From Candidatus Desulfosporosinus nitrosoreducens (lineage in GTDB: Bacteria > Bacillota > Desulfitobacteriia > Desulfitobacteriales > Desulfitobacteriaceae): a DNA stretch of 64,000 bases. This document shows, one piece after another, positions 48,011-57,912 of the stretch; the first letter of the stretch is position 1; each line of letters begins with the position of its first letter. Under the pieces are notes generated by a model. The model made no database searches. It worked only from the letters and a program-made list of their open reading frames with translations, and was not told the DNA's origin. Made by a program: the position numbers and the translations under genes. The stretch covers positions 1 to 64,000 of the forward strand of contig NZ_JAVHUW010000073.1 in the NCBI RefSeq assembly GCF_030954495.1. The letters run 5' to 3'.

Positions 48011-49381
48011 TTATTGTTCAATGGGTTCCCTATAATGCCTACGCACTAACTCCTTAAACAATTCCCCTCTTTCCTCATAACTTTTAAACATATCCCAACT
48101 TGTACAAGCAGGAGAAAGCAAAACCACGTCCCCCGGCACCGCCTCGGCAATTGCCTGCTCTACGCCGTCGGCAAAGCTCTCTGCCCGGATGATCCTTTCT
48201 ACGCCTTCATCCCTTGCCGCCTGTTCCATTTCAGCGGCCGCCATCCCCAATAAGATCAAACTTTTGACCCTCTCCCGGACAACCTTCATAAATTCATGAA
48301 AATCGAGTCCTTTATTTTTGCCACCGGCGATTAAGACCAAGGGTTCTTCAAAAGCCAACAGGGCTTTAGTCGCCGCATCCGTGTTTGTCCCCTTGGAATC
48401 ATTTACAAACAAAACTCCGTCAAAAGTCCCTACAATTTCTTCCCTGTGTTCTACTCCCGGAAACTCGGCCAATCCTTCAGCGATCTCAGTCCAGGAAAGG
48501 CCAAAAGCTTTGGCCGCCGCCGCGGCCGCCATAACATTCTCTAAATTGTGTGCTCCGCGCAATTGAAGATTCTTGCGGGACACAATCGGAATAATCTTCC
48601 CCTTTTCAGCGTAGACGATGCTACCCTGGTGCAAACTTATCCCCTTCTCCAGAAAGGACGTGGGGCTAAAATACAAGACTTGACCTTTTAAATTCGCGCC
48701 TAACCCGCGTACATAAGGGTCATCCCAGTTCAAAATTGCCAGATCTCCAGCCTGTTGATTCTCGAAAATTCGAGCTTTGGCCTCAAGATAAGCTTCAAGC
48801 GAACCGTGTCGATCCAGATGGTCCGGAGTGAGATTCAGTAAGACGGCAACATGAACACGAAGTTTATGAATGAATTCCAACTGAAAGCTCGACAGCTCCG
48901 CAACGACTATGCTGTTTTCACTCAGGCCCTCAACCTGACCACTCAAAGCAACTCCAATGTTTCCGGCCACAACCGTCGGACGGCCTGTTCGCTTCGCCAA
49001 CTCGCCGATCAAGGATGTCGTTGTCGTTTTGCCATTGGTCCCAGTGACCCCCACACAAAGGGCAGGGCAATTAAACATTGCCAACTCAACCTCGCTCCAA
49101 ACCTCAACCTTTTGGCTGAGAGCTTTTTGCACAAGGGGCAGTTGCGGAGATACCCCCGGTGACAAAACCAGCAGCTCAGGATTAATCACCGCGTAATCCG
49201 GCACACAGCCAACCAATAAATGCTTTTGATCTAGATTCATCTTATCGACGCCTGCCAACTCTGCCAACGGCTTGCGGTCTGTAAGGTAAACTTCAGCCCC
49301 CAAACGCTGAAGCTTGCGCACGGCCGCCTGCCCGCTTAAGCCCGCACCAATAACCAAAACCCGTTTATTTATCCATTCCAC
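48011..49381 (-). CDS. murD: UDP-N-acetylmuramoyl-L-alanine:D-glutamate ligase
   Basis: MurD, 456 residues, adds D-Glu. The P-loop GVTGTNGKTTTTSL near residue 113, NLTPDHLDRHGS near 183 and NDSKGTNTDA near 325 are intact, in contrast to the MurC-like neighbour. The N-terminus VLVIGAGLSGQAAVRKL binds the uridine end. GTG start at 49381 after GGAGGA. Confidence 0.97.
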   Translation of the reverse strand: MEWINKRVLVIGAGLSGQAAVRKLQRLGAEVYLTDRKPLAELAGVDKMNLDQKHLLVGCVPDYAVINPELLVLSPGVSPQLPLVQKALSQKVEVWSEVELAMFNCPALCVGVTGTNGKTTTTSLIGELAKRTGRPTVVAGNIGVALSGQVEGLSENSIVVAELSSFQLEFIHKLRVHVAVLLNLTPDHLDRHGSLEAYLEAKARIFENQQAGDLAILNWDDPYVRGLGANLKGQVLYFSPTSFLEKGISLHQGSIVYAEKGKIIPIVSRKNLQLRGAHNLENVMAAAAAAKAFGLSWTEIAEGLAEFPGVEHREEIVGTFDGVLFVNDSKGTNTDAATKALLAFEEPLVLIAGGKNKGLDFHEFMKVVRERVKSLILLGMAAAEMEQAARDEGVERIIRAESFADGVEQAIAEAVPGDVVLLSPACTSWDMFKSYEERGELFKELVRRHYREPIEQ

Positions 49382-49551
49382 CTTGTGTATTCCTCCGTTG
49401 CAAATATTTGTGTTATAAGCAGCTTTCTAAGACATTTTTTCCTTATTATTTCTGAAGATTCATCTCAAAACGTTCCAAAATAGCCGGGCATAGCCCCATT
49501 CTCGTCTCGAACCGGCACGATGTAAACTAAAAACCTCTCCCCGCAACTCGT

Positions 49552-50553
49552 CTAACTCAAGGTGGGCATATAAGCAACGATTCCCAGAAGGGCACAAGCC
49601 AAAGCCACTGTCCAAAAAACAAGGACTACTTTCCATTCGCTCCAACCGCCAAGTTCAAAGTGATGATGGAGCGGACTCATGCGAAAAATCCGCTTTCCGG
49701 TTGTTTGAAAGGAAGCCACCTGAAGGATAACCGAAAGCGCTTCCACAGCAAATAACCCTCCGACGATAATGAGAACCACTTCGCTTTTCGTAAGGACCGC
49801 CAGACTAGCCAGGGCTCCGCCTAAAGCCAGCGATCCTGTATCCCCCATAAACACGCGCGCGGGGTGGATATTAAAACGCAAGAATCCCAGACAGCCACCG
49901 GCTAAAGCGGCGGCGAAAACAGCCATATCCGTCTCATGGGCCAGAACGGCCACTCCTTGGATCGCCGCCATCAAAGCAATGACGATGTAGCCTATCCCGG
50001 CAATTGCCGAGCTTCCCGCGGCCAGACCGTCAAGGCCGTCGGTCAGATTTACGGCATTCGTCATGACGACAATAATCAGCGCTGTGAAAATATAGTAAAA
50101 CCAGCCTAATTCCCAATGCAGCGAGGTAAAGGGAATTGAAATATCCGTCCCTCTGCCTAACCAGCGAACCGATATCCACATCAGCACAAAAGCTAAACCA
50201 AATTGTCCGATAAGTTTTTGATAAGCACGAAGCCCTAAGGAGCGGTGCATGACAACTTTAATAAAGTCATCGATAAAGCCAATCAAGCCAAAACCCAAGG
50301 TAATGCCAACAAGGGTCACCATTTCGAGAGAGGTAGGTTGTTCCGCGGAAAACAGCGCGCTGACAATAATTCCTACGAGAAAAATTATCCCACCCATGGT
50401 TGGGGTACCGGCCTTTTGCAAATGCCTCTTAGGACCGTCATCCCGGACTGTTTGCCCAAACTTCAGAATCCTTAAGACAGGTATCAAAAAAGGTCCCAAG
50501 AGTAATGTGATAATTAGGGCTAAACCCCCAGCCATGATCAAACGCTCTGACAT
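49552..50553 (-). CDS. mraY: Phospho-MurNAc-pentapeptide transferase
   Basis: MraY, 333 residues and ten helices, transfers phospho-MurNAc-pentapeptide to undecaprenyl phosphate to make lipid [29 protein letters not shown] and [12 protein letters not shown] (catalytic Asp region) are present, and the C-terminal [12 protein letters not shown] is typical. It follows murF directly. Confidence 0.97.
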   Translation of the reverse strand: MSERLIMAGGLALIITLLLGPFLIPVLRILKFGQTVRDDGPKRHLQKAGTPTMGGIIFLVGIIVSALFSAEQPTSLEMVTLVGITLGFGLIGFIDDFIKVVMHRSLGLRAYQKLIGQFGLAFVLMWISVRWLGRGTDISIPFTSLHWELGWFYYIFTALIIVVMTNAVNLTDGLDGLAAGSSAIAGIGYIVIALMAAIQGVAVLAHETDMAVFAAALAGGCLGFLRFNIHPARVFMGDTGSLALGGALASLAVLTKSEVVLIIVGGLFAVEALSVILQVASFQTTGKRIFRMSPLHHHFELGGWSEWKVVLVFWTVALACALLGIVAYMPTLS

Positions 50554-50556
50554 GCG

Positions 50557-51990
50557 CTATTCCATCCTTTTCTCTGATCTTTCTAATTGTACGGTGACCT
50601 CTTCCATTTTCATTCCCCGCGACCCTTTAATTAAAACCCATGCCCCGGTCCCTTCTGCCGCCAAAAAGTCCCGGGCTATCCTGGCCGCTTCGTCACGAGT
50701 CTCTGTTATATAAATCTGATTCTCCGAATATCCGGCCAAACGTGCCCCGTCGGCAATATCTTTAGCTAAAGCGCCGACGGTAATCAAGGCGCTGATCCCA
50801 AGCCTGGCAAGGGTTTGCCCTACCTCGCGATGTCCCGCTACTGCCGACGTGCCTAATTCGTACATTTCGCCTAAAATTGCCAACGTTTTATTTCCATTGG
50901 CCCGTTCTTTAAGAGTCCTGAGAGACGCCTGCATAGAGACGGGATTGGCATTGTAGACATCATTAAGCAGCGTGGTTTCATATATCCCTGAACGCAGTTC
51001 CAGACGCATTTTGGATAGTTCCAGCTCCTTAAGACCTGCACACCCATCAGCCAAAGAAATGTCCAACACTGTTCCCACGGCAAGGGCCGCCAGAGCATCC
51101 AAGACGTTGTGCCTGCCGGGCAGCGGCAGATAAGCATCCGTTTTTTGATCGCGGAAGCTCACCTTAAACTCAGTCCCCAAAGCCCCTTTAGGGGTAAGAC
51201 GGGAACCTTGAATATCCGGATGGCGCAGTCCTTCGTCCACCCCAAAGAATAGCACCCGGTGCGCATCGCCTCGCGATTTTTGCACGGAGTTCTCATCTTC
51301 AGCGTTTAAAATAGCAACTCCCCCTGCCGGCAAAGCCTCGACGAGCTCCCACTTCGCCTGGGCAATCCGCTCTTGCGTCAGAAGCAATTCCAAATGGGCT
51401 GTGCCAATATTGGTGATCACTCCGATATCCGGTTTTCCGATCTCACATAAAGCCTTAATCTCACCTAAACCGCGCATCCCCATCTCCAAAACCAGGATCT
51501 CCGTCCCCGGGGGAGCATTGAGAATCGTCAAAGGAAGCCCTAATTCATTGTTATGATTCTCCTTGTTGCGATAGACACTAAAGTGCTGGGATAAAACCGC
51601 CGCAATCATATCTTTTGTCGTCGTCTTGCCGTTGCTTCCGGTCACGCCCACTACTTTAGCGCCAAGTTCCAGGCGCCAAACCCCTGCCAGCTTTTGCAGC
51701 GCCTCCAGGGCGGAATCAACCAGAAGCAGCGCTTTTCCCTCGGGAACGTACGGCTTTTGGACTCGCTTCTGAAAATACCCCTTTTCCCCGACCACTAAAG
51801 CCGCCCCATTTTTCCAGGCAGCCGCCATAAAATCATGTCCGTCCACTCGTTCGCCGGGCAAAGCAAAGAACATCTCTCCGCTCCGGGCCTGGCGACTATC
51901 CAGGACGCACCCGCGCACTTCAAGTTCTTGAGAACCATATAAGGTTCCTTCTGTGATCCGAGCTACGGTCTCAGCCGTCCATTCAGGCAT
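50557..51990 (-). CDS. murF: UDP-MurNAc-tripeptide:D-Ala-D-Ala ligase
   Basis: MurF, 477 residues, adds D-Ala-D-Ala. The P-loop GVTGSNGKTTTKDM near residue 112, NNELGLPLTILN and NDVYNANPVSMQASL near 330 are typical. Its ATG overlaps the murE stop by 8 nt. Confidence 0.97.
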   Translation of the reverse strand: MPEWTAETVARITEGTLYGSQELEVRGCVLDSRQARSGEMFFALPGERVDGHDFMAAAWKNGAALVVGEKGYFQKRVQKPYVPEGKALLLVDSALEALQKLAGVWRLELGAKVVGVTGSNGKTTTKDMIAAVLSQHFSVYRNKENHNNELGLPLTILNAPPGTEILVLEMGMRGLGEIKALCEIGKPDIGVITNIGTAHLELLLTQERIAQAKWELVEALPAGGVAILNAEDENSVQKSRGDAHRVLFFGVDEGLRHPDIQGSRLTPKGALGTEFKVSFRDQKTDAYLPLPGRHNVLDALAALAVGTVLDISLADGCAGLKELELSKMRLELRSGIYETTLLNDVYNANPVSMQASLRTLKERANGNKTLAILGEMYELGTSAVAGHREVGQTLARLGISALITVGALAKDIADGARLAGYSENQIYITETRDEAARIARDFLAAEGTGAWVLIKGSRGMKMEEVTVQLERSEKRME

Positions 51991-53458
51991 ATCCCAACCC
52001 TCCTAAAGCCTCGCGGGCCACTTCCCGGTCGTCAAAGGGATGAACCTCAGTCCCAAAAATCTGATATGTTTCATGCCCTTTGCCGGCAATTAAAAGGGTA
52101 TCCCCCGGTTTGGCCATACGGCAAGCTGTCCATATAGCTTCCTTTCTGTCCCGTAAAGCGACATAGTCGACTCCTGAAACTCCTGTAAGCACCTCTTTAA
52201 TAATCAGATCCGGATCTTCTGTGCGAGGATTGTCTGAGGTCACAATAAGAAAATCACTCCAGCGTGAGGCCGCCTCCCCCATCAAAGGACGTTTCCCGCG
52301 ATCCCGGTCTCCACCGCAGCCAAAGATCGTTATTAACCTGCCTTGGGTAAAGTCCCGGGCTGTACGGGCAACATTTTCTAAACCGTCCGGCGTATGGGCG
52401 TAGTCCACAATCACTTGAAACGGCTGTCCGCAGCGGACACTTTCAAAACGCCCCGGAACACCGGGAATTTCCGCCAAGGCCTCCGCCACAGCCTGCGGGG
52501 CGAACCCTCGTTCCACACCCCAGGCAAAGGCGGCCAGAGCATTATAAACGCTGAAAAAACCTGGCGTAGCATAACGAATATCCTGAAGTCCTCCCCGGAA
52601 ACGTATTTGGAAGCGCACCCCTTCAGCAGTAACTTCCACGCTTTCAGCCCGGTAATCTGCGGAATTGTGTATCCCATAGCTCACAACAGGAGCGGCGGAT
52701 ACCTGAGACAGTTTGGAAAATGCCGGATCATCACTATTCAAGATGCTGAGTTTCGGCTGCTTTTTCCCTTGCAATTCGGCAAAGAGGCGGGATTTAGCGT
52801 TAAGGTACTCCTCCATTGTTTTATGATAATCCAAGTGATCTTGTGTTAAGTTCGTAAAAATTCCCACATCAAATTCACAGCCTGCCACTCTTCCCAGGTC
52901 TAAAGCGTGGGAGGACACTTCCATCACCGCGACACTTACTCCCGCGGAGACCATTTCCCCCAGGAGCTGCTGGATCTCCGTAGCCTCCGGTGTTGTTCGC
53001 TCACCGGGGATTTCCCGTCCATCTATGCGGGAACCTAAAGTACCTATAATACCGACCTTTTTCTTCTCTTTCTTGGCAATCGCCTCGATCAAATAGGTTA
53101 TCGTCGTCTTCCCGTTCGTCCCAGTCACACCAACCAGTTCCAATTGCTGACTGGGATGACCGTAAAACACGGCTGCTATGGGCCCCAGTGCCTGGCGCAC
53201 ACTGGCAACCTTCACCTGCGGAACAGGCAAAGGCAAAAAACGTTCCACTACTAGTGCCGCCGCTCCTGAAGCGACGGCCGCCGCTGCATAATCATGCCCA
53301 TCAACCTTGAAACCCGGCACACAGGCATAAAGATCCCCCGGCTGAACGCGCCGGGAATCCATGGCTATTCCTTTGATTAAAACTTGAGGGTCTCCCGATG
53401 AGCCTTGCATCTCCAGCTTATTAATTATTTCAGACAGTGATTTCATCACCGCAACCAT
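51983..53458 (-). CDS. murE: UDP-MurNAc-L-Ala-D-Glu:meso-diaminopimelate ligase
   Basis: MurE, about 491 residues, adds the third amino acid. The P-loop is GVTGTNGKTTITYL near residue 110, and TSDNPRTEDPD near 400 is the DNPR motif that binds meso-diaminopimelate, so the organism has m-DAP peptidoglycan. The start at 53458 follows AAAGGATGA; longer and shorter starts are possible. Confidence 0.96.
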   Translation of the reverse strand: MVAVMKSLSEIINKLEMQGSSGDPQVLIKGIAMDSRRVQPGDLYACVPGFKVDGHDYAAAAVASGAAALVVERFLPLPVPQVKVASVRQALGPIAAVFYGHPSQQLELVGVTGTNGKTTITYLIEAIAKKEKKKVGIIGTLGSRIDGREIPGERTTPEATEIQQLLGEMVSAGVSVAVMEVSSHALDLGRVAGCEFDVGIFTNLTQDHLDYHKTMEEYLNAKSRLFAELQGKKQPKLSILNSDDPAFSKLSQVSAAPVVSYGIHNSADYRAESVEVTAEGVRFQIRFRGGLQDIRYATPGFFSVYNALAAFAWGVERGFAPQAVAEALAEIPGVPGRFESVRCGQPFQVIVDYAHTPDGLENVARTARDFTQGRLITIFGCGGDRDRGKRPLMGEAASRWSDFLIVTSDNPRTEDPDLIIKEVLTGVSGVDYVALRDRKEAIWTACRMAKPGDTLLIAGKGHETYQIFGTEVHPFDDREVAREALGGLGYA

Positions 53459-53551
53459 GCTAATCATCCTTTCATGATGATTTCAAAATCAAATGTTTGG
53501 TTTTAAGCACTTAAAATTATTATAGACAATTCCTGCAAGCCGTAGACCTGC

Positions 53552-55609
53552 TCATTGTCGACCTAAAGGACTGACCGAAATTGGGACACGACCTGCCAGA
53601 TCATTGATCGCTTCAACATCCTCGTCCTCATCCTCCCACCAATGGGCGAGAGTTGGGGCAGAGGCATCTTTCCCTAAATAAAGGAGCACATTCGATCCCG
53701 CCTCAACCTGAGCGTCCCCATGGGGAATTTGATCAAGGACCACTTCGCCCCGACCTTCTGTCAGAGCCTTAAAGCCGGCCTGATTCAAAGCCTTTTCCGC
53801 CTCGGCTAAAGACAATCCCAAGACAGAAGGAACCGTAGCCGATTTTTTTACCGCCGGGAACTCCAAACCAGGCATAGGTTTTCCAGGCGTCAGAGGTGCT
53901 TGAGTATCCGGTTTTACGCCGAGATATTTTAAAGAATCGAGCATAACACTCTGAACGATCGGTGCGGCAACCGCTCCGCCAAAAAAGGGAATCCCGTCAA
54001 CCACGGCCAGGATAGCCAGGCGCGGATTATCTGCCGGAGCAAAGCCCACAAACGAAGCGATATATTCCCCTTGGACGTAAGCTCCATTAACCACCTTCTG
54101 AGCAGTCCCTGTCTTTCCGGCTACCCGGTAACCGGGAAGAAATGCCCTGCGACCCGTTCCATTCGTTACAACCGATTCCAGGATTTCACGTTCAAGTTTA
54201 GAAGTATCTTCACTAATAACGCGGCGAACTTCCTCTTTTTTAAAGGGGGTAATCACCCGGCCGCTTGGTCCGACAATTTCTTTCACCAATTGTGGTTTCA
54301 TTAACGTTCCGCCATTAGCAACCGCGGAAACAGCTGTTAAGAGTTGAATCGGCGTCACGTTATTTGTCTGTCCGATAGACATAGTCGCTAAATCCAACGC
54401 TGTCGCCTTTTTCTTATTTGCTAAAATGCCCACAGCCTCTCCGGACATTTCAATTCCTGTCTTCTGACCGAAGCCAAATTGGCGCAAGTATTTATAAAAC
54501 GTGTCCATTCCCAGACGCTGGCCCATTTCAATAAAACCCGGGTTGCAGGAATTCTCAGCCACTTGCACAAAAGTCTGGTCTCCATGTCCCCCTGATTTCC
54601 AGCAACGTACATTTTTTCCCAAAACCGTATAAGAACCTTTGTCAAAGAAATGTTCCGTTGGTTTGATTTTCTTTTCTTCCAGGGCAGCGGCTAAAGTGAT
54701 GACTTTAAAGGTAGACCCTGGCTCATAACCGTTTTGAACAGCAATATTTCTCCGGGCACTGGGGTCCGCATCTTGATAGTGATTGGGATCAAAGGACGGA
54801 ACAGAAGCTAAGGCCAACATCTCCCCCGTATTCGGGTCCATCACCAGAATCGAAGCAGTTTTAGGCACTTGCCCGTTCATGTTGACACCCTGGCCCGTCA
54901 TCAGCTTTTGCAGTTCTCTCTCGGCAAAAGCCTGAATGTTTTTATCGATGGTTAAGCGCACAGTATTTCCTTGCTTAGGGGCCAGGTACTGATGCTCAGC
55001 TTCAGGCAAGGGAATTCCGTTAGCCCCGAACTCCTGAAGTATACTCCCGGGAGTCCCCTTCAGCTCCGAATCCCTGGTTAACTCTATCCCTTCCAGCCCC
55101 TGATTGTCAATGCCGGCAAATCCGATAATATGGCAGGCTAAGGTTCCTGAGGGATAATACCGTTGACTGTCCTCCGTGGTCCCTATGCCAGGAAACCCTA
55201 ACGCTCTGATTTGGGCAGCGACTTCCGGTTTAATCTGCTTTTGAATATATTCCAAAGCTGAGCGTTTCGTAATTCGGGCCTCTATCTCCGCTTCGGTTTT
55301 GCCCAGGATCTTGGATAAGGTCAGGGCTATCTCCTTCACCCTGCCTGATTGTCTTACTTCGGCGGGGATAGCATAAACCGTCTCGCTGCTGACACTCATG
55401 GCGAGAACATTTCCCTGACGATCCTCAATATTCCCCCGTTTAGGGGCCACCGGAACCCCCCGGAAATGGGAGTCATCTGCTTTCTGGCGCAAATCAGCTC
55501 CTTGACTCAACTGCACAAATCCTAAACGAATGATCAGAACGACCAAAAAAGCACTGACACACAAAAAAAGAAAAGCGATTCGTTTACGCATGACAACTAA
55601 AGGACTCAC
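53552..55609 (-). CDS. Penicillin-binding transpeptidase with one PASTA domain (FtsI/SpoVD type)
   Basis: This 685-residue class B PBP has one membrane helix (residues 12-30), a dimerisation domain, a transpeptidase domain with the active Ser in GYEPGSTFKVITLAAAL (STFK) near residue 295, SCN-like ENSCNPGF near 350 and KTGTAQK near 500, and a single C-terminal PASTA domain at about 600-655. One PASTA domain resembles SpoVD. It is the only class B PBP in the dcw cluster, so it may also serve vegetative division. An acidic tail follows. Confidence 0.93.
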   Translation of the reverse strand: MSPLVVMRKRIAFLFLCVSAFLVVLIIRLGFVQLSQGADLRQKADDSHFRGVPVAPKRGNIEDRQGNVLAMSVSSETVYAIPAEVRQSGRVKEIALTLSKILGKTEAEIEARITKRSALEYIQKQIKPEVAAQIRALGFPGIGTTEDSQRYYPSGTLACHIIGFAGIDNQGLEGIELTRDSELKGTPGSILQEFGANGIPLPEAEHQYLAPKQGNTVRLTIDKNIQAFAERELQKLMTGQGVNMNGQVPKTASILVMDPNTGEMLALASVPSFDPNHYQDADPSARRNIAVQNGYEPGSTFKVITLAAALEEKKIKPTEHFFDKGSYTVLGKNVRCWKSGGHGDQTFVQVAENSCNPGFIEMGQRLGMDTFYKYLRQFGFGQKTGIEMSGEAVGILANKKKATALDLATMSIGQTNNVTPIQLLTAVSAVANGGTLMKPQLVKEIVGPSGRVITPFKKEEVRRVISEDTSKLEREILESVVTNGTGRRAFLPGYRVAGKTGTAQKVVNGAYVQGEYIASFVGFAPADNPRLAILAVVDGIPFFGGAVAAPIVQSVMLDSLKYLGVKPDTQAPLTPGKPMPGLEFPAVKKSATVPSVLGLSLAEAEKALNQAGFKALTEGRGEVVLDQIPHGDAQVEAGSNVLLYLGKDASAPTLAHWWEDEDEDVEAINDLAGRVPISVSPLGRQ

Positions 55610-55668
55610 ACGTCCTCACCCCTGCCTTTCTGGGGTCTCTGCGTACCCAAAGCGCCCTTCTCTTTTAT

Positions 55669-56178
55669 CTATCGCTGTGTAGAAGCGAAGAAACTTGTAA
55701 ATAGCTTGGAAAATTGGTGCAACGCTGTATTGGATTCGGCCTCGGCTGTTTGCGTGGGAGCTTGGGGCGGCAGAGTTCCCGTTTGATTTTTTACCGCAGA
55801 CTCCGTTTGATTCTTGGCCGCAGGAATTGTACCTGCCATGTAAACTGTTCCCGTAGGCTTTTCCATCCCCATAGACAGAGCAACACTCTCGATCCGACCC
55901 ACCGCACGCAGTTTATCGGCCTCTAATTGAAGAAGATCTTTCTGTTCTTTAAGTGTAGAAATTTCTTTCTCCAGAGCCCGAACCTGCGCGCCCTTAACGA
56001 CAGTAAGCTGGATCGCTTCCACTCCGATGGTGCCGGTCAATCCAACAATGAACGCTAAGAGCACGATACTCTTCCCATAAGAATGTCGTTTCCGCTTTAC
56101 TACGCTTCGTTGGTTTCTCTCGTCAGACCTAAGGTCAGTTGGCTCCTGATATATCATTTTTTCCTGCGCCACTACCAA
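55669..56178 (-). CDS. ftsL: FtsL-like septum formation protein
   Basis: The 169-residue protein has a basic N-terminus, one membrane helix (residues 35-55) and a coiled coil with leucine heptads (RALEKEISTLKEQKDLLQLE). It fits FtsL/DivIC-type proteins. The last third (PAAKNQTESAVKNQTGTLPP) is Ala/Thr-rich and likely unfolded. It lies between rsmH and the PBP gene as expected. Confidence 0.85.
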   Translation of the reverse strand: MVVAQEKMIYQEPTDLRSDERNQRSVVKRKRHSYGKSIVLLAFIVGLTGTIGVEAIQLTVVKGAQVRALEKEISTLKEQKDLLQLEADKLRAVGRIESVALSMGMEKPTGTVYMAGTIPAAKNQTESAVKNQTGTLPPQAPTQTAEAESNTALHQFSKLFTSFFASTQR

Positions 56179-56208
56179 GGGTATTCCTCCTCCTTTTGCT
56201 TTAGACCG

Positions 56209-57141
56209 TTATATTTTCTCAGCAATCCGCAATTTTGCACTTCGAGCACGCGGATTTTGTTCTACTTCTTCTTCAGTAGGCAGAATAGGTTTTCGGGTTA
56301 ACAATTTAGCGACTGCTTTGGCATTGCACCGGCAGATTGGCAGTTCCGGGGGACATGTACAGCGTCCCAGCCAGGATTTCATTCTTTCTTTAACAATCCG
56401 GTCTTCCAGGGAATGAAAGGTAATGACAGCAATTCGGCCCCCTCCGTCAAGGCAGCGCAGGGCCTGATCCAGGACGCGGTCCAAAACTCCCAGCTCATCA
56501 TTAACGGCTATCCGCAAAGCCTGAAAGGTTCGTTTGGCAGGATGAGGCCCATCGCGGCGGGCTGCCGCAGGGACGGCCGCCTTAATTGCCTCCACTAAAT
56601 CCCCCGTTGTTTCCAGCGGCCGCTCTTGCCGTTTCCGAACAATAAACTGTGCAATTCGTTTCGCCCATTTTTCTTCCCCATAGTTCCGGATAACCTCGGC
56701 CAATTCTTCTTCCCGCCAGGTGTTGACAAGGTCTCGGGCAGTCCTGGGATTTCCTGAATCCATCCGCATATCGAGAGGTGCATCCTGCATGTAACTGAAA
56801 CCTCTTTCAGCTTCGTCCAGCTGCGGCGAGGAAACTCCCAAATCGAACAATATCCCTTTAACCGGCAGAAGATTCTTTTCCGCAAGGGTCCTTTCCAGGC
56901 TTTCAAAATTTCTCTGAACTAATATAACACGTTCGTCTTCACCAAATATTTCCCGGGCATGACGAATCGCGTGCTCATCTTGATCGAAACAAATCAGTTT
57001 TCCCTTTGAGTCAAGTTTTCCTAAAACCCTCCGACTATGCCCGGCCCCACCTAAGGTGCAATCCACATAAGTACCGGAAGGATCGGTGACCACCCCGTCA
57101 ACCGTCTCTTTCAGCAAAACCGTAACATGATGAAAATCCAA
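56209..57141 (-). CDS. rsmH: 16S rRNA m4C1402 methyltransferase
   Basis: RsmH, 310 residues, methylates N4 of C1402 in 16S rRNA. HHVTVLLKETVDGV near the N-terminus, DCTLGGAGHS near 27 (SAM binding) and FDLGVSSPQLDEAERGFSY near 100 are signatures. It follows mraZ by 16 nt. Confidence 0.97.
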   Translation of the reverse strand: MDFHHVTVLLKETVDGVVTDPSGTYVDCTLGGAGHSRRVLGKLDSKGKLICFDQDEHAIRHAREIFGEDERVILVQRNFESLERTLAEKNLLPVKGILFDLGVSSPQLDEAERGFSYMQDAPLDMRMDSGNPRTARDLVNTWREEELAEVIRNYGEEKWAKRIAQFIVRKRQERPLETTGDLVEAIKAAVPAAARRDGPHPAKRTFQALRIAVNDELGVLDRVLDQALRCLDGGGRIAVITFHSLEDRIVKERMKSWLGRCTCPPELPICRCNAKAVAKLLTRKPILPTEEEVEQNPRARSAKLRIAEKI

Positions 57142-57157
57142 AATTACCCGTTCCTTT

Positions 57158-57589
57158 CTATATACCTAGCTGTACTAGGGATTCGGCAGCACTGGCATAA
57201 GCGTTTTCCGCTTGCCGGCTGTAGTCTGCCCAAAGTGCCTGACTCCAAATCTCCACTCTGCTTGACACCCCTACCAGAACTAAATCCTTTTCCAATTGCG
57301 CATAGTCCCGCAAATTTGCCGGCAATAGAATTCTACCCTGCTTGTCCAATTCACATTCCGTTGCTCCTGAAAAAAAGAAACGTACAAAAGCGCGAACATC
57401 AGGTTGCGTGAATGGTAAAGCGCGAAGTTTTTGCTCCAAGATATTCCACTCGGTAATGGGATAGACAAACAAACAATGATCTAAACCTTTGGTCACTATA
57501 AACTGTTCCCCTAAGGCATCGCGGAACTTTACCGGAATGATTAACCGGCCTTTTCCATCAATTGTATGGATGTACTCCCCCATAAACAT
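57158..57589 (-). CDS. mraZ: Transcriptional regulator MraZ
   Basis: MraZ, 143 residues, has two AbrB-like repeats with [18 protein letters not shown] near residue 73 and [17 protein letters not shown] near 8. It forms ring oligomers that bind spaced GTGGG repeats at the mra promoter. Its own operator is visible just upstream (57598-57623). It is the first gene of the dcw cluster. Confidence 0.96.
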   Translation of the reverse strand: MFMGEYIHTIDGKGRLIIPVKFRDALGEQFIVTKGLDHCLFVYPITEWNILEQKLRALPFTQPDVRAFVRFFFSGATECELDKQGRILLPANLRDYAQLEKDLVLVGVSSRVEIWSQALWADYSRQAENAYASAAESLVQLGI

Positions 57590-57597
57590 CTTGTTCG

Positions 57598-57623
57598 CCC
57601 CACTTTACCCCACTTCATCCCAC
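57598..57623 (-). promoter_or_regulatory. MraZ-binding repeats
   Basis: On the minus strand AGTGGG occurs three times at exact 10-bp spacing (57618-57623, 57608-57613, 57598-57603), directly upstream of mraZ. This is the arrangement MraZ binds in other bacteria. The last repeat overlaps the likely ribosome site, so repression could act also on translation start. Confidence 0.9.
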
Positions 57624-57912
57624 TATTCTCCATTCAAAAAGATTTTCCTGCAACTCAACACAAGATTTCTAAAAAAACTCAAAAAAAGGAAAAGAGTCCT
57701 AGCAAGCAGGGACCAAACAAAGGGACGATTCTCTTATTTATCGAGAACCGTCCCTTTACATACCAAGCAATTTATTTCTTTATACAGTCAGAAAGCATAA
57801 CTCCGTTAATACTTTCCTTCTGCATAAGGGCAACTGGGCAGCCGCCTGCGCCGGAGACTGCAAGAGGGTTGATTCATGCGAAGACAGTGTCTTCGGGCGC
57901 CGGCCAAAGATC
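57624..57912. other. Intergenic region between lpd and mraZ
   Basis: It holds the terminator-like hairpin at 57719-57757, a short perfect hairpin at 57879-57895 without T run, and presumably the mra promoter between 57624 and 57700, whose boxes I could not set with confidence. I see no gene. Confidence 0.5.
57719..57757 (-). terminator. Hairpin terminator after lpd
   Basis: AAAGGGACG pairs with CGTCCCTTT, then after one mismatch TTCTC pairs with GAGAA; 15 nt per arm with an 9-nt loop. A weak TTTGTTTGG follows. It stands 156 nt past the lpd stop and before the mraZ operator. Confidence 0.65.

Noticed and set aside
57719-57757. Leader regulatory RNA of the mra operon
   Set aside because: It lies upstream of the likely mra promoter and directly behind lpd, so termination of lpd is simpler.
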